A stretch of DNA of 64,000 nt, from NCBI GenBank assembly GCA_046726235.1, contig JBKPAD010000006.1, positions 124,001 to 188,000 of the forward strand. The letters are read 5' to 3'. Both the position numbers and the translations under genes were made by a program. The notes beneath the pieces were generated by a model. The model was not told the DNA's origin and did not search any database. It saw nothing but the letters and a program-made list of their open reading frames with translations. Shown here piece after piece: positions 38,038 through 45,440 of this stretch; positions within the stretch are counted from its first letter, which is position 1; every line of letters starts with the position of its first letter. Source of the DNA: Nitricoxidireducens sp046726235. GTDB lineage: Bacteria; Pseudomonadota; Gammaproteobacteria; Burkholderiales; Rhodocyclaceae.

Positions 38038-40719
38038 ATGTCTTCGCTGCCTGACGGGCTGCCTATTGCCGGCCCCGACACCGACCCCCAGGAAACCCGC
38101 GAGTGGCTCGACGCCCTCGATGCCGTGATCGAAGAAGTCGGTCCCGAGCGTGCACACTTCCTGATCGAACGCCTGATGGACCTCGGTCGCCGCGCCGGCA
38201 TCAACATGCCGTATTGCGCGACCACCGAGTACGTCAACACGATTCCTGCCGACCAGCAGGCGTCGGCCCCCGGCGACTACGCGCTCGAGAACCGCATCCG
38301 CGCCTACGTGCGCTGGAACGCGCTCGCCATGGTGCTGCGCGCCAACAAGGGCGACTCGAACCTCGGCGGCCACATCGCCAGCTTCGCCTCGGCGGCGACG
38401 CTCTACGACGTCGGCTTCCAGCACTTCTGGCATGCGCCGTCCGACAAGCACGGCGGCGATCTCGTCTACGTCCAGGGCCACTCGGCGCCGGGCCTCTATG
38501 CGCGCGCCTTCCTGCTCGGCCGCCTGACCGAGGAGCACATGAACGGCTTCCGCCAGGAAGTCGACGGCAAGGGCCTCTCGTCGTATCCGCATCCGTGGCT
38601 GATGCCCGACTTCTGGCAGTTCCCGACCGTCTCGATGGGCCTCGGCCCGATCCAGGCCATCTACCAGGCGCGCTACACCAAGTACCTGCACGACCGCGGG
38701 CTGGCCGACACCGCCGGCCGCAAGGTCTGGGCCTTCATGGGCGACGGCGAGATGGACGAGCCGGAGTCGATGGGCGCGATCGGCATGGCCGGGCGCGAGA
38801 AGCTCGACAACCTGATCTTCGTCATCAACTGCAACCTGCAGCGCCTCGACGGTCCGGTGCGCGGCAACGGCAAGATCATCCAGGAACTCGAATCCGATTT
38901 CCGCGGCGCCGGCTGGAACGTGATCAAGGTGGTCTGGGGTTCCTACTGGGATCCGCTGTTGGCCGCCGACAAGCACGGCCTGCTGCGCCAGCGCATGATG
39001 GACTGCGTCGACGGCGACTACCAGACCTTCAAGTCGAAGGACGGCGCCTACGTGCGCGAACACTTCTTCAACACGCCGGAACTCAAGGCGATGGTCGCCA
39101 ACTGGTCCGACGAGGACATCTGGCGCCTGAACCGCGGCGGCCATGACCCGCACAAGGTGTACGCCGCTTACAAGGCCGCCGTCGAGCACACCGGCCAGCC
39201 GACCGTGATCCTCGCCAAGACCATCAAGGGCTACGGCATGGGCGAGTCGGGCGAGGCGCAGAACATCACCCACCAGCAGAAGAAGATGGGCACGACGTCG
39301 CTGCGCGCCTTCCGCGACCGCTTCAAGCTGCCGATCAAGGACGAGGACCTCGACTCCCTGCCCTACCTCAAGTTCGCCGAGGATTCGCCGGAGCTCAAGT
39401 ACATGCGCGAGCACCGCCAGGCGCTCGGCGGCTACCTGCCGGCGCGCCGCCGCAAGGTGGAGCCGCTGCCGGTGCCGCCGCTTTCCGCCTTCGACGCGCA
39501 ACTGAAAGCCTCGGGCGAGGGCCGCGAGTTCTCGACCACGATGGCCTTCGTGCGCATCCTCAGCACGCTGCTGCGCGACAAGATCCTCGGCAAGCGCATG
39601 GTGCCGATCGTCGTCGACGAGTCGCGCACCTTCGGCATGGAGGGCCTGTTCCGCCAGATCGGCATCTGGAACCAGGAAGGCCAGAAGTACGTGCCGCAGG
39701 ACGCCGACCAACTGATGTTCTACAAGGAAACCAAGGACGGCCAGATCCTGCAGGAAGGCATCAACGAGGCCGGCGCCATGGCCGACTGGATCGCCGCGGC
39801 GACGTCGTATTCGACGCACGGCGTGCAGACGATTCCCGTCTATGTCTTCTACTCGATGTTCGGCCTGCAGCGCACCATGGACCTGGTCTGGGCCGCCGGC
39901 GACCAGCGCGCGCGCGGCTTCCTGATCGGCGGCACCGCCGGCCGCACGACGCTCAACGGCGAAGGCCTGCAGCACGAGGACGGCCATTCGCACGTGCTTT
40001 CGGCCGCGGTGCCGAACTGCGTCTCCTACGACCCGAGCTTCGCCTACGAAGTCGCCGTCATCATGCAGGACGGCATGCGCCGCATGGTCGCCGAGCAGGA
40101 GGACGTGTTCTATTACCTGACGGTGATGAACGAGAACTACGAGCACCCGGCAATGCCGGCGGGCGCGGAGCCCGACATCCTCAAGGGCATGTACCTGTTC
40201 CGCAAGGGTCCCGGCTCCAACGGCCCGCGCGTGCAACTGCTCGGCTCGGGCGTGATCTTCCGCGAGGCCATCGCCGCCGCCGACCTGCTCAAGAACGACT
40301 GGGGCGTCGACGCCGACCTCTGGTCCTGCCCGAGCTTCACCGAGCTCGCGCGCGACGGCCAGGACTGCACGCGCTGGAACCTGCTGCATCCGACGGAACC
40401 GCAGCGCACGCCTCACGTCACGGCGCTGCTGTCGGACACACGCGGTCCCGTGATCGCCTCGACCGATTACGTCAGGCTGTTCGCCGACCAGATCCGGCCC
40501 TACGTGCCGCGCGCCTTCACCGTGCTCGGCACCGACGGCTTCGGCCGCTCGGACACGCGCGAGAAGCTGCGCCACTTCTTCGAGGTCGACCGCCGCTGGA
40601 TCGCGCTCGCCGCGCTGCGCGCGCTGGCCGACGAAGGCCAGTTCGACAAGGCGAAGCTCGCCGAGGCCATCACGAAGTACGGCCTTGATCCGAACAAGCC
40701 CAACCCCGTCAAAGTCTGA
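38038..40719 (+). CDS. aceE: pyruvate dehydrogenase E1 component (homodimeric type)
   Basis: E1 decarboxylates pyruvate with thiamine diphosphate and acetylates the lipoyl group of E2. The 893-residue product is the single-chain gammaproteobacterial/betaproteobacterial form. The TPP motif runs from GDGEMDEPES near residue 239 to the NCN region about 25 residues later (FVINCNLQRLDGPVRGNGK); HASFASAATLYDVGFQHF-like sequence near 115 is typical. The ATG at 38038 follows GGAGGAG. First gene of aceE-aceF-BPH-lpdA. Confidence 0.98.
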   Translation: MSSLPDGLPIAGPDTDPQETREWLDALDAVIEEVGPERAHFLIERLMDLGRRAGINMPYCATTEYVNTIPADQQASAPGDYALENRIRAYVRWNALAMVLRANKGDSNLGGHIASFASAATLYDVGFQHFWHAPSDKHGGDLVYVQGHSAPGLYARAFLLGRLTEEHMNGFRQEVDGKGLSSYPHPWLMPDFWQFPTVSMGLGPIQAIYQARYTKYLHDRGLADTAGRKVWAFMGDGEMDEPESMGAIGMAGREKLDNLIFVINCNLQRLDGPVRGNGKIIQELESDFRGAGWNVIKVVWGSYWDPLLAADKHGLLRQRMMDCVDGDYQTFKSKDGAYVREHFFNTPELKAMVANWSDEDIWRLNRGGHDPHKVYAAYKAAVEHTGQPTVILAKTIKGYGMGESGEAQNITHQQKKMGTTSLRAFRDRFKLPIKDEDLDSLPYLKFAEDSPELKYMREHRQALGGYLPARRRKVEPLPVPPLSAFDAQLKASGEGREFSTTMAFVRILSTLLRDKILGKRMVPIVVDESRTFGMEGLFRQIGIWNQEGQKYVPQDADQLMFYKETKDGQILQEGINEAGAMADWIAAATSYSTHGVQTIPVYVFYSMFGLQRTMDLVWAAGDQRARGFLIGGTAGRTTLNGEGLQHEDGHSHVLSAAVPNCVSYDPSFAYEVAVIMQDGMRRMVAEQEDVFYYLTVMNENYEHPAMPAGAEPDILKGMYLFRKGPGSNGPRVQLLGSGVIFREAIAAADLLKNDWGVDADLWSCPSFTELARDGQDCTRWNLLHPTEPQRTPHVTALLSDTRGPVIASTDYVRLFADQIRPYVPRAFTVLGTDGFGRSDTREKLRHFFEVDRRWIALAALRALADEGQFDKAKLAEAITKYGLDPNKPNPVKV

Positions 40720-40729
40720 GGAGGCCGCC

Positions 40730-42097
40730 ATGATCGAAGTGAAAGTACCCGACATCGGCGACTTCAAGGACGTGCCGGTCATCGAAATCCACGTCAAGCC
40801 CGGCGACACCGTCAAGGCCGAAGACTCGCTCGTCACGCTCGAATCGGACAAGGCGACGATGGACGTGCCCTCGCCCGCCGCCGGCACCGTCAAGGAGTTG
40901 AAGGTCAAGCTCGGCGACAAGGTCGCCGAAGGCACGGTCGTGCTCGTGCTCGAGGAAGGCGCCGCTGCGCAAGCCGCGCCGGCGGCCGCCGAAGCGCCGA
41001 AGGCCGCGCCGGCTCCCGCGCCGGCGCAAGCTGCGCCCACGCCTGTAGCCGCTCCGGTAGCGGCGCCGGCCGCACCGCCGTCTGCCGCCGTCGACTATCG
41101 TCCGACCGAGGCCGAACCGACGACCGCGCCGTTGCGCCTGCACATGCCGTCGCCGGCCGAGTTCATCGCCGAGACGGAAGGCGCCAAGGCGCATGCGAGC
41201 CCCTCCGTGCGGCGCTTCGCGCGCGAGCTCGGCGTCGACGTCGGCCGCGTCAAGGGCACCGGTCCGAAGGGCCGCATCACGCAAGCCGACGTGCAGGCGT
41301 TCATCAAGGGCGTGATGTCCGGTGCCAGTGCTGCGCCCGCCGCGCCGGCCGCCGGTGGCGCCGGCCTCAACCTGCTGCCCTGGCCGCAGGTCGACTTCGC
41401 CAAGTTCGGCCCGATCGAGCGCCAGCCGCTGTCGCGCATCAAGAAGATGTCCGGCCCGAACCTCGCCCGCAACTGGGTGATGATTCCGGCCGTCACCTAT
41501 CACGAGGACGCCGACATCACCGAGCTCGAGGCCTTCCGCGTCCAGCTCAACAAGGAGAACGAGAAGGCCGGCCTCAAGCTGACCATGCTCGCCTTCATCA
41601 TCAAGGCCGCGGTCGCCGCGCTGAAGAAGTATCCCGAGGTGAACAGCTCGCTCGACGGCGACGAACTCGTGCTCAAGAATTACTGGAACATCGGCTTCGC
41701 CGCCGACACGCCGAACGGCCTTATGGTGCCGGTGCTGAAGAACGCCGACCAGAAGGGCGTGCTCGAGATCGCGAAGGAGACGGCGGAACTCTCGAAGAAG
41801 GCGCGCGATGGCAAGCTCGGCCCGGCCGACATGCAGGGCGCGACGTTCACGATTTCCAGCGTCGGCGGGCTCGGCGGCACCTCGTTCTCGCCGATCGTCA
41901 ATGCGCCGGAAGTCGCGATCCTCGGCGTCTCGAAGTCGTCCATGAAGCCGGTCTGGGACGGCAAGCAGTTCGTGCCGCGCCTGATGGTGCCGCTGTCGCT
42001 GTCGGCGGACCATCGCGTCATCGACGGCGCGCTGGCGACGCGCTTCAACGCAACGCTGGCACAGCTGCTCGGCGACTTCCGGAGGACGCTGCTGTGA
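40730..42097 (+). CDS. aceF: dihydrolipoyl acetyltransferase (PDH E2)
   Basis: E2 forms the core of the pyruvate dehydrogenase complex and transfers acetyl groups to CoA. The 455-residue product has one lipoyl domain (1-75, lipoylated Lys41 in ESDKA), an Ala/Pro-rich linker, a peripheral-subunit-binding domain (about 160-195, ASPSVRRFARELGVD) and the acyltransferase domain with His428 and Asp432 in DHRVIDG. E. coli has three lipoyl domains; one here. The lipoyl-coding DNA is almost identical to that in lpdA. Confidence 0.97.
   Translation: MIEVKVPDIGDFKDVPVIEIHVKPGDTVKAEDSLVTLESDKATMDVPSPAAGTVKELKVKLGDKVAEGTVVLVLEEGAAAQAAPAAAEAPKAAPAPAPAQAAPTPVAAPVAAPAAPPSAAVDYRPTEAEPTTAPLRLHMPSPAEFIAETEGAKAHASPSVRRFARELGVDVGRVKGTGPKGRITQADVQAFIKGVMSGASAAPAAPAAGGAGLNLLPWPQVDFAKFGPIERQPLSRIKKMSGPNLARNWVMIPAVTYHEDADITELEAFRVQLNKENEKAGLKLTMLAFIIKAAVAALKKYPEVNSSLDGDELVLKNYWNIGFAADTPNGLMVPVLKNADQKGVLEIAKETAELSKKARDGKLGPADMQGATFTISSVGGLGGTSFSPIVNAPEVAILGVSKSSMKPVWDGKQFVPRLMVPLSLSADHRVIDGALATRFNATLAQLLGDFRRTLL
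40733..40963 (+). repeat. lipoyl-domain coding repeat, copy 1 (in aceF)
   Basis: This 231-bp stretch matches 42678-42908 in lpdA with about six differences by eye, only one of which changes the protein (Val to Ile). The flanking Ala-rich linkers diverge, so identity is confined to the domain, which suggests recent duplication or continuing gene conversion. Confidence 0.9.
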
Positions 42098-42672
42098 CGA
42101 CGATCGCCGTTGCCCGCAAGAACGGCCATGTCGCCATCGCCGCGGATTCGCTGACCACCTTCGGCGACATCCGCCTGCCGCGCCACCACAAGCGCGCCCA
42201 CGACAAGCTGCTGCACCTGCACGGCTCGCACATCGGCCTGTGCGGCAGCTCGGCGCACCACCTGGTGCTCGAGAGCGCGATCGCCAGGCTCGACGACGTC
42301 AGGCTCGGCTCGCGCGCCGAGGTCTATGAGACCTTCCGCCGCCTGCATCCGGTGCTCAAGGAGCACGCCTTCCTGAATCCGAAGGAAGACGAGGAAGATC
42401 CCTACGAGTCGTCGCAGATCATCGCCCTGATCGCCAACGAGACCGGCGCCTACGGCGTGTTCTCGCTACGCGAGGTGTTCGACTACGACCGCTTCTGGGC
42501 CATCGGCTCGGGCAGCCGCTTCGCGCTCGGCGCGATGCATGCCGCCTGGGACGGCCTCGATTCGGCCGAGGACGTCGCCAAGGCCGGCGTCGCCGCCGGC
42601 ATCGAATTCGACACCGGCTCCGCCGGTCCCATCGTCTGCCACAGCGTCAAGCTCGCGCGAGGAGTCCACTGA
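42094..42672 (+). CDS. proteasome-like Ntn hydrolase (betaproteobacterial proteasome homologue, BPH)
   Basis: The 192-residue product begins MTTIAVARKNGHVAIAADS. After Met removal, Thr1 would be the nucleophile and Asp17 (AAD) matches the proteasome/HslV active-site Asp; a Lys in the AHDKLLHL stretch near residue 37 may serve as Lys33. Ser and Gly residues in IGSGSRFALG fit the Ser129 region. This agrees with BPH, a described HslV-like ring peptidase of betaproteobacteria. It overlaps aceF by four bases and lpdA by one, so it is made together with the PDH complex. No unfoldase gene (hslU-like) is nearby, and its substrate is unknown to me. Confidence 0.85.
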   Translation: MTTIAVARKNGHVAIAADSLTTFGDIRLPRHHKRAHDKLLHLHGSHIGLCGSSAHHLVLESAIARLDDVRLGSRAEVYETFRRLHPVLKEHAFLNPKEDEEDPYESSQIIALIANETGAYGVFSLREVFDYDRFWAIGSGSRFALGAMHAAWDGLDSAEDVAKAGVAAGIEFDTGSAGPIVCHSVKLARGVH

Positions 42673-44417
42673 TGGCCATCGAAGTGAAAGTACCCGACAT
42701 CGGCGACTTCAAGGACGTGCCGGTCATCGAGATCCACGTCAAGCCCGGCGACACCGTCAAGGCCGAAGACTCGCTGGTCACGCTCGAATCGGACAAGGCG
42801 ACGATGGACGTGCCCTCGCCCGCGGCCGGCACCGTCAAGGAATTGAAGGTCAAGCTCGGCGACAAGGTCGCCGAAGGCACCATCGTGCTCGTGCTCGAGG
42901 AAGGCGCCGGCGCGCAAGCCGCGCCTGCAGCAGCGCCGATGGCCGCGCCCGCCCCGGCCGCTGCCGCGGCGCCGGCTCCGCAGGCCGCTAGCCATGCCGG
43001 CGGCGCCGACATCGAATGCGACATGCTGGTGCTCGGCGCCGGTCCCGGCGGCTACTCGGCCGCCTTCCGCGCCGCCGACCTCGGCATGAAAGTCGTGCTC
43101 GTCGAGCGCTACTCGACGCTCGGCGGCGTCTGCCTCAACGTCGGCTGCATTCCGTCGAAGGCGCTGCTGCATGTCACCGCGGTGATGGAAGAGGCGCAGC
43201 ACATGAGCGAACTCGGCGTCGCCTTCGGCGCACCCAAGCTCGACATCGACAAGCTGCGCGCGCACAAGGCCAAGGTCGTCGGCAAGCTGACCGGCGGCCT
43301 CGCCGGCATGGCCAAGGCGCGCAAGGTGCAGGTCGTGCAGGGCGTCGGCGCCTTCCTCGACCCGCACCATCTCGGCGTCGACACCGCCGAGGGCCGCAAG
43401 GTCGTCAAGTTCGCTCAGGCCATCGTCGCCGCCGGCTCGCAGGCGGTGAAGCTGCCGTTCATTCCCGAAGACCCGCGCATCGTCGATTCGACCGGCGCGC
43501 TCGAACTGCGCCAGGTGCCGCAGCAGATGCTGGTCATCGGCGGCGGCATCATCGGCCTCGAGATGGCGACCGTCTACTCGGCGCTCGGCAGCCGCATCAG
43601 CGTCGTCGAAATGCTCGATGGCCTGATGCCCGGCGCCGACCGCGATCTGGTCAAGGTCTGGGAAAAGCAGAACGCCCAGCGCTTCGACAAGATCATGCTG
43701 AAGACCAAGACCGTCGCGGTCGAGGCGAAGAAGGACGGCATCTGGGTCAGGTTCGAGGGCGAACAGGCACCCGCCGAAGCGCAACGCTACGACATGGTGC
43801 TGGTCGCCACCGGACGCAGCCCGAACGGCAACAAGATCGGCGCCGACAAGGCCGGCATCACCGTTCAGGAACGCGGCTTCATCGCCGTCGACAGCCAGAT
43901 GCGCACCAACGTGCCGCACGTCTTCGCCATCGGCGACATCGTCGGCCAGCCGATGCTCGCGCACAAGGCGGTGCACGAAGCCCACGTCGCCGCCGAAGCG
44001 GCGGCAGGACAGAAGGCGCACTTCGATGCGACGGTGATTCCCTCGGTCGCCTACACGAGCCCCGAGATCGCCTGGGTCGGTCTCACCGAAGAGCAGGCCA
44101 AGGCGCAGGGCCGCAAGGTCGAGAAGGGCCAGTTCCCCTGGGCCGCCTCGGGCCGCGCCATCGCCAACGGCGCCGACTACGGCTTCACCAAGCTGCTGTT
44201 CGACGCCGATACGCACCGCATCGTCGGCGGTGCCATCGTCGGCCCCAACGCCGGCGACATGATCGGCGAAGTGGCGCTGGCGATAGAGATGGGTGCCGAC
44301 GCCCTCGACATCGGCAAAACGATCCATCCGCATCCGACGCTGGGCGAGTCGATCGGCATGGCGGCGGAGGTGGCGCACGGTACGTGTACCGATTTGCCGC
44401 CGATGCGTAAGAAGTAG
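42672..44417 (+). CDS. lpdA: dihydrolipoyl dehydrogenase (PDH E3) with N-terminal lipoyl domain
   Basis: E3 reoxidises dihydrolipoyl groups and reduces NAD. The 581-residue product has an extra N-terminal lipoyl domain (1-76, Lys42 in ESDKA), a long Ala/Pro linker, then the flavoprotein: FAD motif GAGPGGYSAAF near residue 121, redox disulfide CLNVGC (Cys154, Cys159), NAD motif GGGIIGLE near 292, and catalytic HPHPTLGE near the end. Lipoyl-E3 fusions occur in several betaproteobacteria. Start ATG overlaps the BPH stop (TGATG). Confidence 0.97.
   Translation: MAIEVKVPDIGDFKDVPVIEIHVKPGDTVKAEDSLVTLESDKATMDVPSPAAGTVKELKVKLGDKVAEGTIVLVLEEGAGAQAAPAAAPMAAPAPAAAAAPAPQAASHAGGADIECDMLVLGAGPGGYSAAFRAADLGMKVVLVERYSTLGGVCLNVGCIPSKALLHVTAVMEEAQHMSELGVAFGAPKLDIDKLRAHKAKVVGKLTGGLAGMAKARKVQVVQGVGAFLDPHHLGVDTAEGRKVVKFAQAIVAAGSQAVKLPFIPEDPRIVDSTGALELRQVPQQMLVIGGGIIGLEMATVYSALGSRISVVEMLDGLMPGADRDLVKVWEKQNAQRFDKIMLKTKTVAVEAKKDGIWVRFEGEQAPAEAQRYDMVLVATGRSPNGNKIGADKAGITVQERGFIAVDSQMRTNVPHVFAIGDIVGQPMLAHKAVHEAHVAAEAAAGQKAHFDATVIPSVAYTSPEIAWVGLTEEQAKAQGRKVEKGQFPWAASGRAIANGADYGFTKLLFDADTHRIVGGAIVGPNAGDMIGEVALAIEMGADALDIGKTIHPHPTLGESIGMAAEVAHGTCTDLPPMRKK
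42678..42908 (+). repeat. lipoyl-domain coding repeat, copy 2 (in lpdA)
   Basis: Second copy of the 231-bp lipoyl-domain sequence, direct orientation, 1.7 kb after copy 1. Recombination between the copies would delete most of aceF and BPH, so their persistence implies selection. Confidence 0.9.
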
Positions 44418-44439
44418 GCGCCGGTCTTTATGTGGGTGG

Positions 44440-44687
44440 GCTCGGGCCGGCGGGGGTGCTGCTGCGCTCCGTGTCACCCGGACCGGGCTGTCGCCCGCTC
44501 CTCCTTCTTTACCTGCACGCAGCAGCACCCCCGCCGTCCCGAGCGGTGACGCACTGCCTCTTTGGAGCAAAACACCCACGGGCGTATCCACAAGGATGGC
44601 GGGTGTCCGATTCCCGCAGGTAAAGGAGGAGGACCGGGCGTCAAGCCCGGTCCGGGCACGGAGGGAATCGGACACCCGCCATCCTTG
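44440..44687 (+). repeat. composite double-hairpin element, copy 1
   Basis: This fills most of the 351-bp gap between lpdA and rpiA. First palindrome: arms 44440-44466 and 44518-44544 (27 bp, one mismatch, containing GGGGGTGCTGCTGCG). Second: arms 44591-44615 and 44663-44687 (25 bp, perfect, containing GGATGGCGGGTGTCCGATTCCC shortened here to its core GGTGTCCGATTCCC). Inside each pair lies a shared core of about 50 bases in opposite orientation (GGTAAAG(G/A)AGGAGGA then small GC hairpins then ACGGAG). A 46-bp spacer separates them. The whole unit recurs inverted at 62746-62993. No frame inside looks coding. It may fold strongly enough to end lpdA transcription. Confidence 0.85.
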
Positions 44688-44722
44688 GCGCGCACACCGC
44701 AAACACCCAAAGACGAACCCGC

Positions 44723-44728
44723 TAAAAT
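44723..44728 (+). promoter_or_regulatory. putative -10 element of rpiA
   Basis: TAAAAT about 40 bases before the rpiA ATG, just outside the double-hairpin element; no -35 match. Equivalent boxes stand in the same place after copy 2 (63006). Confidence 0.35.
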
Positions 44729-44768
44729 CCGCCCCACAAACAAATCGCATACAGGAGAGAGGCAACGC

Positions 44769-45440
44769 ATGACCCAAGACGAACTCAAGCAAGCCGTGGC
44801 CAGAGCCGCCCGCGACTACGTGGCGGCCAACCTGCCGCAAGGCGCGATCCTAGGTGTCGGCACCGGCTCGACGGCCAACTTCTTCATCGACGAACTCGCC
44901 GCGATCAAGGGGCAGCTCGGCGGCACCGTCGCCAGCTCGGAGGCGACGAAGAAACGCCTCGAAGGCCACGGCATCAAGGTGCTCGACCTCAACGACGTCA
45001 GCGAGATGGCGATCTACGTCGACGGCGCCGACGAAATCGACGGCGGCTTCAGCATGATCAAGGGCGGCGGCGGCGCGCTGACGCGCGAGAAGATCGTCGC
45101 CGCGGTGGCGAAGACCTTCGTCTGCATCTGCGACGAGAGCAAGCTGGTCAAGACGATGGGCAAGTTCCCGCTGCCGGTCGAAGTGATCCCGATGGCACGC
45201 GCCTACGTCGCGCGTGAACTCGCCAAGCTCGGCGGAGAGCCGAAGCTGCGCGCCGGCTTCACCACCGACAACGGCAACGTGATCCTCGACGTGCACGGCC
45301 TGTCGATCGGCGATCCGAAGGGACTCGAAGCGAAGATCAACCAGATCGTCGGCGTCGTCACCAACGGCCTGTTCGCGCAACGCGGTGCCGACGTGCTGCT
45401 GCTCGGCACCGCTAACGGCGTCAAGACGACGACCCGCTAG
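44769..45440 (+). CDS. rpiA: ribose-5-phosphate isomerase A
   Basis: RpiA interconverts ribulose 5-phosphate and ribose 5-phosphate, linking the pentose phosphate and Calvin cycles. The 223-residue product has GVGTGSTANFFID near residue 28, VDGADEIDGGFSMIKGGGGALTREK-type substrate loop near 80-103 (DGADEID and KGGGGA), and catalytic Asp and Glu within them. AGGAGAGAGG precedes the ATG. Its 3' end overlaps the convergent kinase gene by 20 bases. Confidence 0.98.
   Translation: MTQDELKQAVARAARDYVAANLPQGAILGVGTGSTANFFIDELAAIKGQLGGTVASSEATKKRLEGHGIKVLDLNDVSEMAIYVDGADEIDGGFSMIKGGGGALTREKIVAAVAKTFVCICDESKLVKTMGKFPLPVEVIPMARAYVARELAKLGGEPKLRAGFTTDNGNVILDVHGLSIGDPKGLEAKINQIVGVVTNGLFAQRGADVLLLGTANGVKTTTR

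Noticed and set aside
37918..41040. Open frame of 1040 codons antisense to aceE
   Set aside because: Mirror image of the aceE reading frame; no ribosome binding site and no recognisable protein.
44440..44687. Possible CRISPR array or integron attC site
   Set aside because: Only two palindromes face each other, with no regular repeat-spacer pattern and no integrase or cas genes; the inverted second copy 18 kb away fits a dispersed repeat instead.
42483..44840. Open frame antisense to lpdA and through the double-hairpin element
   Set aside because: Shadow of lpdA; the part over the repeat is only open because the repeat is GC-rich.
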